A stretch of 64,000 nucleotides of DNA from Prorocentrum cordatum. Lineage: Eukaryota; Sar; Dinophyceae; Prorocentrales; Prorocentraceae. The position numbers and the translations under genes are program-made. The DNA is taken from the NCBI GenBank assembly GCA_963575745.1, contig CAUYUJ010020278.1, positions 33,501 through 97,500 of the forward strand, given 5' to 3'. Numbering within the stretch: the first letter of the stretch is position 1; each line of letters opens with the position of its first letter. Of this stretch, positions 60,499-64,000 are shown piece after piece. The notes under the pieces were generated by a model. The model did no database searches and had not been told where the DNA came from. It worked only from the letters and a program-made list of their open reading frames with translations.

Positions 60499-60677
60499 TC
60501 TACAACCCTCGTCAAAATTAACCTCAAAAATGTCTGACGTGGTTGAACTGCTTGTCGGAAGATCTGGGGCCGAGTATCGATGAGTGCGAGGGGCGGCGTG
60601 TCGACATTGACGGGCGCGCCGAAATCGAAATGACGTGCCAGCAACTGTTGAGGTTAATTTTGACGAGGGTAGTAGGA
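60499..60677. mobile_element. TIR-bounded element of a third type
   Basis: TACAACCCTCGTCAAAATTA, ACCTCAA at the left is the near-perfect complement of TTGAGGTTAATTTTGACGAG, GGTAGTA at the right. Total ~180 bp. No clear target duplication. The interior has no frame of note. Confidence 0.75.
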
Positions 60678-60749
60678 TGGTCCAGAGCCCAACTGCCCGC
60701 GCCCAAGGAACCTGCCCACGGCCCAGCGATGCCAAGCTTCTGATCCGCG

Positions 60750-61020
60750 AACCGAGGCGGCGGCGTCGGCGGCGTCGGGCGGCAGTGGCGGCCCAACCGC
60801 TCCTCCGCGCGTGCGCGGAAGGGAGGAGGATGGTCCAGCTCCCAAGAAGCGGCGCCTCCACGGAGCGCAAGCAGGACAACAAGCCCAACGATGGAAGACC
60901 TTACTAGAGCTCTCGCGGCAGAGAGACGCGGAGAGGAACGACGCCGATGCGACTACGGGCGCAGCGCCGTTGGCGTCAGCACGTGTTAGCAATCTGGCAT
61001 CGCCAGCAGCGTTACTACAA
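60750..61020 (+). CDS. possible exon with nuclear-localisation-like motif
   Basis: An open stretch of about 90 codons: Ala/Gly-rich, then EEDGPAPKKRRLHGAQAGQQ, AQRWKTLLELSRQRDAERND, ending at a TGA at 61021. PKKRR is a classic nuclear-localisation type cluster. No domain is recognised and the other strand is also open in parts. Confidence 0.3.
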
Positions 61021-61383
61021 TGATCACTCCAACCCGAGGAGTGCCTGGACATGAGATCCATGGCTGGTTTGTCCGCGCCGAAGCTGCGCCGTCTCTCCTG
61101 CTCCTCCAGGACAGCGGCCTCCTCGCACGCTGCACGCACGCGCAGGGCAGAGAAGGCATGGGGAAACTCCGGAGGGCTCCAGGCGTGGCCGGCCTGGTCG
61201 ATAGGACCCCGTTGGGACCCCATCCGCGCAAGCGCAAACACAAGGGCGGAGGCTGCACTACCGACCCCAGGGCGGAGAGGAGGGGGAAGGCGAGGCGAGG
61301 CGAGGCGAGGCGCCGGTCGGTCGTCCCGGCGAGGGCGGCCCTGCGAGGGCGCGGCGGTGGCGCCAGAGCGCCGAGAAAAATGC

Positions 61384-61980
61384 TCATCGAGGGGGGAGGG
61401 GGGAGGAGGGGGGGACGCAGGCCGTGTTCATGGAGTTTCGCACAGAGTCCCCACAATTGACACAAGCCAGAAATTCCGGCTCCAGAGCCAACCATGCTTC
61501 CTTGTCCGTCGCAATGCGCCTCCACGTTTTGTGGTCGTCGTCACCGTCGTACGTAGGTAGTGAGTGTGCGTACGACGTGTGACGTCGGCATCCCATGCTT
61601 TCCGTTGTGCTCCTTGGCGTCGTAGGGTTGGGCGTGGGTCGTGGGTGTTCGGGGTCCAGCGTAGTGAGAGCCGCGCCCATCTGTCGTAGTCGTGGGTTGC
61701 GACGCGGGATGCCCACCGCCACTTCCGTTCGAAGTACACCGCAGACCAGTCCTCCACGCCTGCGCGCCGAGCATGCTCCAGGGCTGTGTGCGTCCGTTTT
61801 CGTATGAAATCTTGCCTAGGTTCCAACCCGTCTCCTTCTTCTCCTCTGTCGACGGCTCTGCCGTGATGTGTGGGGGCGTCAGCTGCGTCAGTGCCGGCCG
61901 CTTCGTTGGTCTCGTCGTCGTTTGCGTGGTTTTGGATATTGCGACAGCGTGGCATCCCGATTGCAAGCCTGAACATCCTC
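61384..61980 (-). CDS. non-LTR retrotransposon ORF2, C-terminal remnant (frameshifted)
   Basis: The minus frame reads HTALEHARRAGVEDWSAVYF, ERKWRWASRVATHDYDRWAR, RRQGAQRKAWDADVTRRTHT. After a frame change near 61560 it continues DDDHKTWRRIATDKEAWLAL, EPEFLACVNCGD. The series K/RWRWAxxVAxxDxxRW, then xxxxRRxGxxxxxWxxDVxR, then WxxxAxDxxxWxxLExxF is what I know from the region after the reverse-transcriptase domain of LINE-type elements. The reverse-transcriptase core itself would lie upstream (above 61980) and is not present, so this is a 5-prime-truncated insertion, the usual fate of such elements. No poly-A tail was seen. Confidence 0.65.
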
Positions 61981-61989
61981 AGCTGGGCA

Positions 61990-62398
61990 CACCGTAAGTG
62001 AGGAGCGTAGCGCTAGTGAGGGTCTAAGAGGAGCACCCATACATCACTGATGCTGTGATTGTTCCGCTGAACAGCCCCAGCCCACTGTGGAGTGGGAAAC
62101 GCTTGTGTGTCACCTCGTATCTCAATTGGTTGAAGCGACCACATCCTGAGGCAATCCTGTTGCGTAGCTCCGTTTCGTGGAAGTCGTGAAAAGTGAGTTT
62201 CTTTCCCAGATACTTCGTGGATGGGGCAAGCGTGGCGGGGGAAGGAGGGTAGAGGGAGGGGAAGGTGAAAGAAGGAAGGGAAGGAGTGGGAATCGGAAAG
62301 AGGAAGAGGATTTTCGGTTACGGCGTGCTCTTGAAGAGCACGGCACATGTCCAGTGGTGGCCCATGATGAGCTATGCCGACGCTGGCGGTGCGAAATC
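61990..62398. other. no gene recognised
   Basis: Unique; GGGAAGG-rich at about 62245-62310. Confidence 0.4.
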
Positions 62399-62565
62399 AT
62401 CACACACACACACACACACACACACCAAGAGCCTCCCAGGAGGCCCAAGAGGGGAAAACGGGCCGAAGGTGGTGGTATGGATACCTCCTCCTCCTCCTCC
62501 TCCTCCTCCTCCTCCTCCTCCTCCTCCTCCTCCTCCTCCTCCTCCTCCTCGACTGGAGAGCCGAG
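62399..62565. repeat. (CA)n and (TCC)n microsatellites
   Basis: CACACA 62399-62424 and TCC 62483-62551. Confidence 0.95.
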
Positions 62566-62819
62566 CAAATCTCCGGAGTCTCCGCGAGGAGACCGCCGGG
62601 CGCCGGGCCCCGGCGGCAGCCCCCCCACACGCCACGGGAGCGGCGCCGAGAGGGGGTCGGGCGCCCGCCTCGCTCGGGGCGCAAGGCCTCGGCCCGGAGC
62701 GCCCGCGGGGGAAGGGGCGTCGCCGCGGGGGGGGGCGCGCCCCGACGGGCGTGCCTCCGCCCAGCCGACGCCCGGCTCGACCGGGGGCCCCCGCCCCCCC
62801 CAACCCCCAAGGATCGGGT

Positions 62820-63290
62820 GCTGCCAGAAGTGCCCCTGGCTCAAGGTGCCCCCAGCTCCTCGCGCCATCTCGGGGCCCCTGGGGTCCCCTGGGCCTCGCG
62901 AGGGGTGCCCTGGGGGCCGCCTGGGCCACCTCGGGCCAGGGGCACTTCCGGCAACACCCCAAAGGGAGCCCCGAGGGGCCCCCGCGAGGCCCGAGAGGGA
63001 GGCCCCCCGAGAGCGGCCCCCGGCACGCTTCCAGGCTGCCGCTGGGAGGCTCCGCCAGGCCCCACCCCCCGCAGCTCCCAAGACGCCCACTGGGCTCCCC
63101 ACAGAGTGCCCGAAGAGCCCACGACACCCCTCACGAGGATCGTGGCCTCCGAGGGGGGAGCCGCACCAAGAGGCCCCCAAGAGCCACCCAAGAGGCCCTG
63201 GGGGCCCCCAAGACGCCGCCAAAGAGCCCCAAGAGACTCCCAAGAGGTCGCCAAGAGGCCCCCAAGAGGCCCTAAAGAGGGCTCCAGGGC
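62820..63290. repeat. degenerate CCCCCAAGAGGC low-complexity sequence
   Basis: CCAAGAGGCCC, AGCCCCAAGAG and similar phrases recur irregularly, in the same style as 24420-24760. Frames across it are Pro/Arg/Gly-rich artefacts. Confidence 0.6.
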
Positions 63291-63499
63291 AGGCGGAATG
63301 AACGAAGCGATTATAAATGTTCACAACAGTGCTGCATTTGTTTTTCAAGCGCGAATGCCTACTCGACAAAACGAGCCTGAGTCCCATGAGCTCACCTCTC
63401 AAAGTGTAAAGTACATGATGCGTGAAATCCAATCCCCAGCGACCAAGCAGCCTAGCGAGGAACGCGACGAGCACGTGCAAAAGTACATGAGCATTGATG
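63291..63499 (+). CDS. possible exon, function unknown
   Basis: Lies between an AG (GCTCCAGGGCAG) and a good GTACGT donor at 63500. Reads about 69 codons of balanced composition: NEAIINVHNSAAFVFQARMP, TRQNEPESHELTSQSVKYMM, REIQSPATKQPSEERDEHVQ. No family recognised. Confidence 0.35.
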
Positions 63500-63509
63500 G
63501 TACGTAATA

Positions 63510-64000
63510 ACGGCGGGGCGCAGAATGGGCAGCGTAGCGTGGTTGTCAGAATCGCCTGGGTAGCAAGGGAGGCAGCATGAGGGGAGGCAACAAGAGGAGG
63601 AAAGCCCCCACCAATCACAAAAAGGAGCACGTCCCCGCGCAACTGTGCGGAAGATTGCAGCGCGCAACATCACGGTGTGCGAAAGCCATGGCGGACGGTT
63701 GCTGAACCAACAATGGCGCCCACGAAGACCTCACATCTTGCAACCAAAAACTGCAAGCATGCATTGCGACATCCGCCGCTCTGCCCGTGGTCGTCCGCCA
63801 CAGAATCTCGCGGCGGCGCCCAGCGCGGGCGGTCGCCGCGGTGAGCCAGACGGGGAGCGACCTGCTCCCGCGAGCTGTGACTGGCCACCGCAGCAGTCCA
63901 GGCCCAACGTGAGCGCGCGATGCGCGAAAAGCCTCGCATGGATCATGGCGTGTCCAGATCCTGACCCCATGCGCGAGGGCAGTGCCGCTCGTGAGGCTGC
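63510..64000. other. no gene recognised
   Basis: Unique sequence to the end of the window. Confidence 0.4.

Noticed and set aside
1-64000. tRNA, rRNA, snRNA genes, bacterial promoters, ribosome-binding sites and terminators
   Set aside because: No cloverleaf-compatible A/B boxes or conserved rRNA stretches were seen by eye, and bacterial signals do not apply to this kind of genome.

Overview
The window looks like nuclear DNA of a dinoflagellate. A near-complete copy of the dinoflagellate spliced-leader sequence lies at 45446-45467, fused to genomic sequence 111 bp upstream of a long coding region. That is the known signature of a trans-spliced mRNA copied back into the genome. Other points agree: GC-rich sequence, coding exons that are islands in a sea of simple repeats, at least one candidate GC-AG intron, and gene types I associate with dinoflagellate genomes (HMG-box proteins, zinc-finger proteins of unknown function, transposase remnants). 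I cannot name the species. No rRNA, tRNA, CRISPR array, operon or bacterial-type signal was found. Most long open frames in the window only read through trinucleotide repeats and are not genes.

Layout. 0-6.4 kb is repeats: a 90-bp minisatellite, (TTTG)n, (TCC)n, a terminal-inverted-repeat (TIR) element with an exact 8-bp target duplication, a 27-bp minisatellite and a ~390-bp palindrome. An exon fragment of an EH-domain protein lies in this stretch. 6.7-12.4 kb is a less GC-rich block coding on the minus strand. One piece resembles the C-terminal part of KDZ/CxC-type DDE transposases. 12.4-32 kb is almost wholly repeats: (GGA)n, (GAT)n, telomere-unlike minisatellites, tandem palindromes and small TIR elements. 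It contains two exons of a DEAH-type RNA helicase (DEFHER and SAT motifs). 32.8-33.2 kb holds a Merlin/ISXO2-like transposase exon. 33.6-35.3 kb is a 144-bp tandem array bracketed by two copies of a ~390-bp element.

37.5-49.9 kb is the coding island, all on the plus strand. It holds a long protein with an HMG-box-like C-terminus (interrupted by a 280-bp poly-T tract), a protein ending in a PARP-type zinc finger with short introns, a small basic protein, and the spliced-leader-tagged gene of about 1,100 codons. 50-64 kb is again repeat-rich: large (TCC)n, (ATC)n and poly-A tracts, and further TIR elements. It also holds a minus-strand non-LTR retrotransposon tail.

The strongest new material is the mobile-DNA record. 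One non-autonomous TIR family has six copies, five of them with 8-bp target duplications that can be read directly. A second TIR family has two copies. A foldback element is inserted in a dispersed repeat whose uninterrupted counterpart is also in the window. Several microsatellites are flanked by direct duplications or sit in hairpin loops. The genes do not form an obvious pathway. The common theme is mobile-element proteins and retroposed gene copies.
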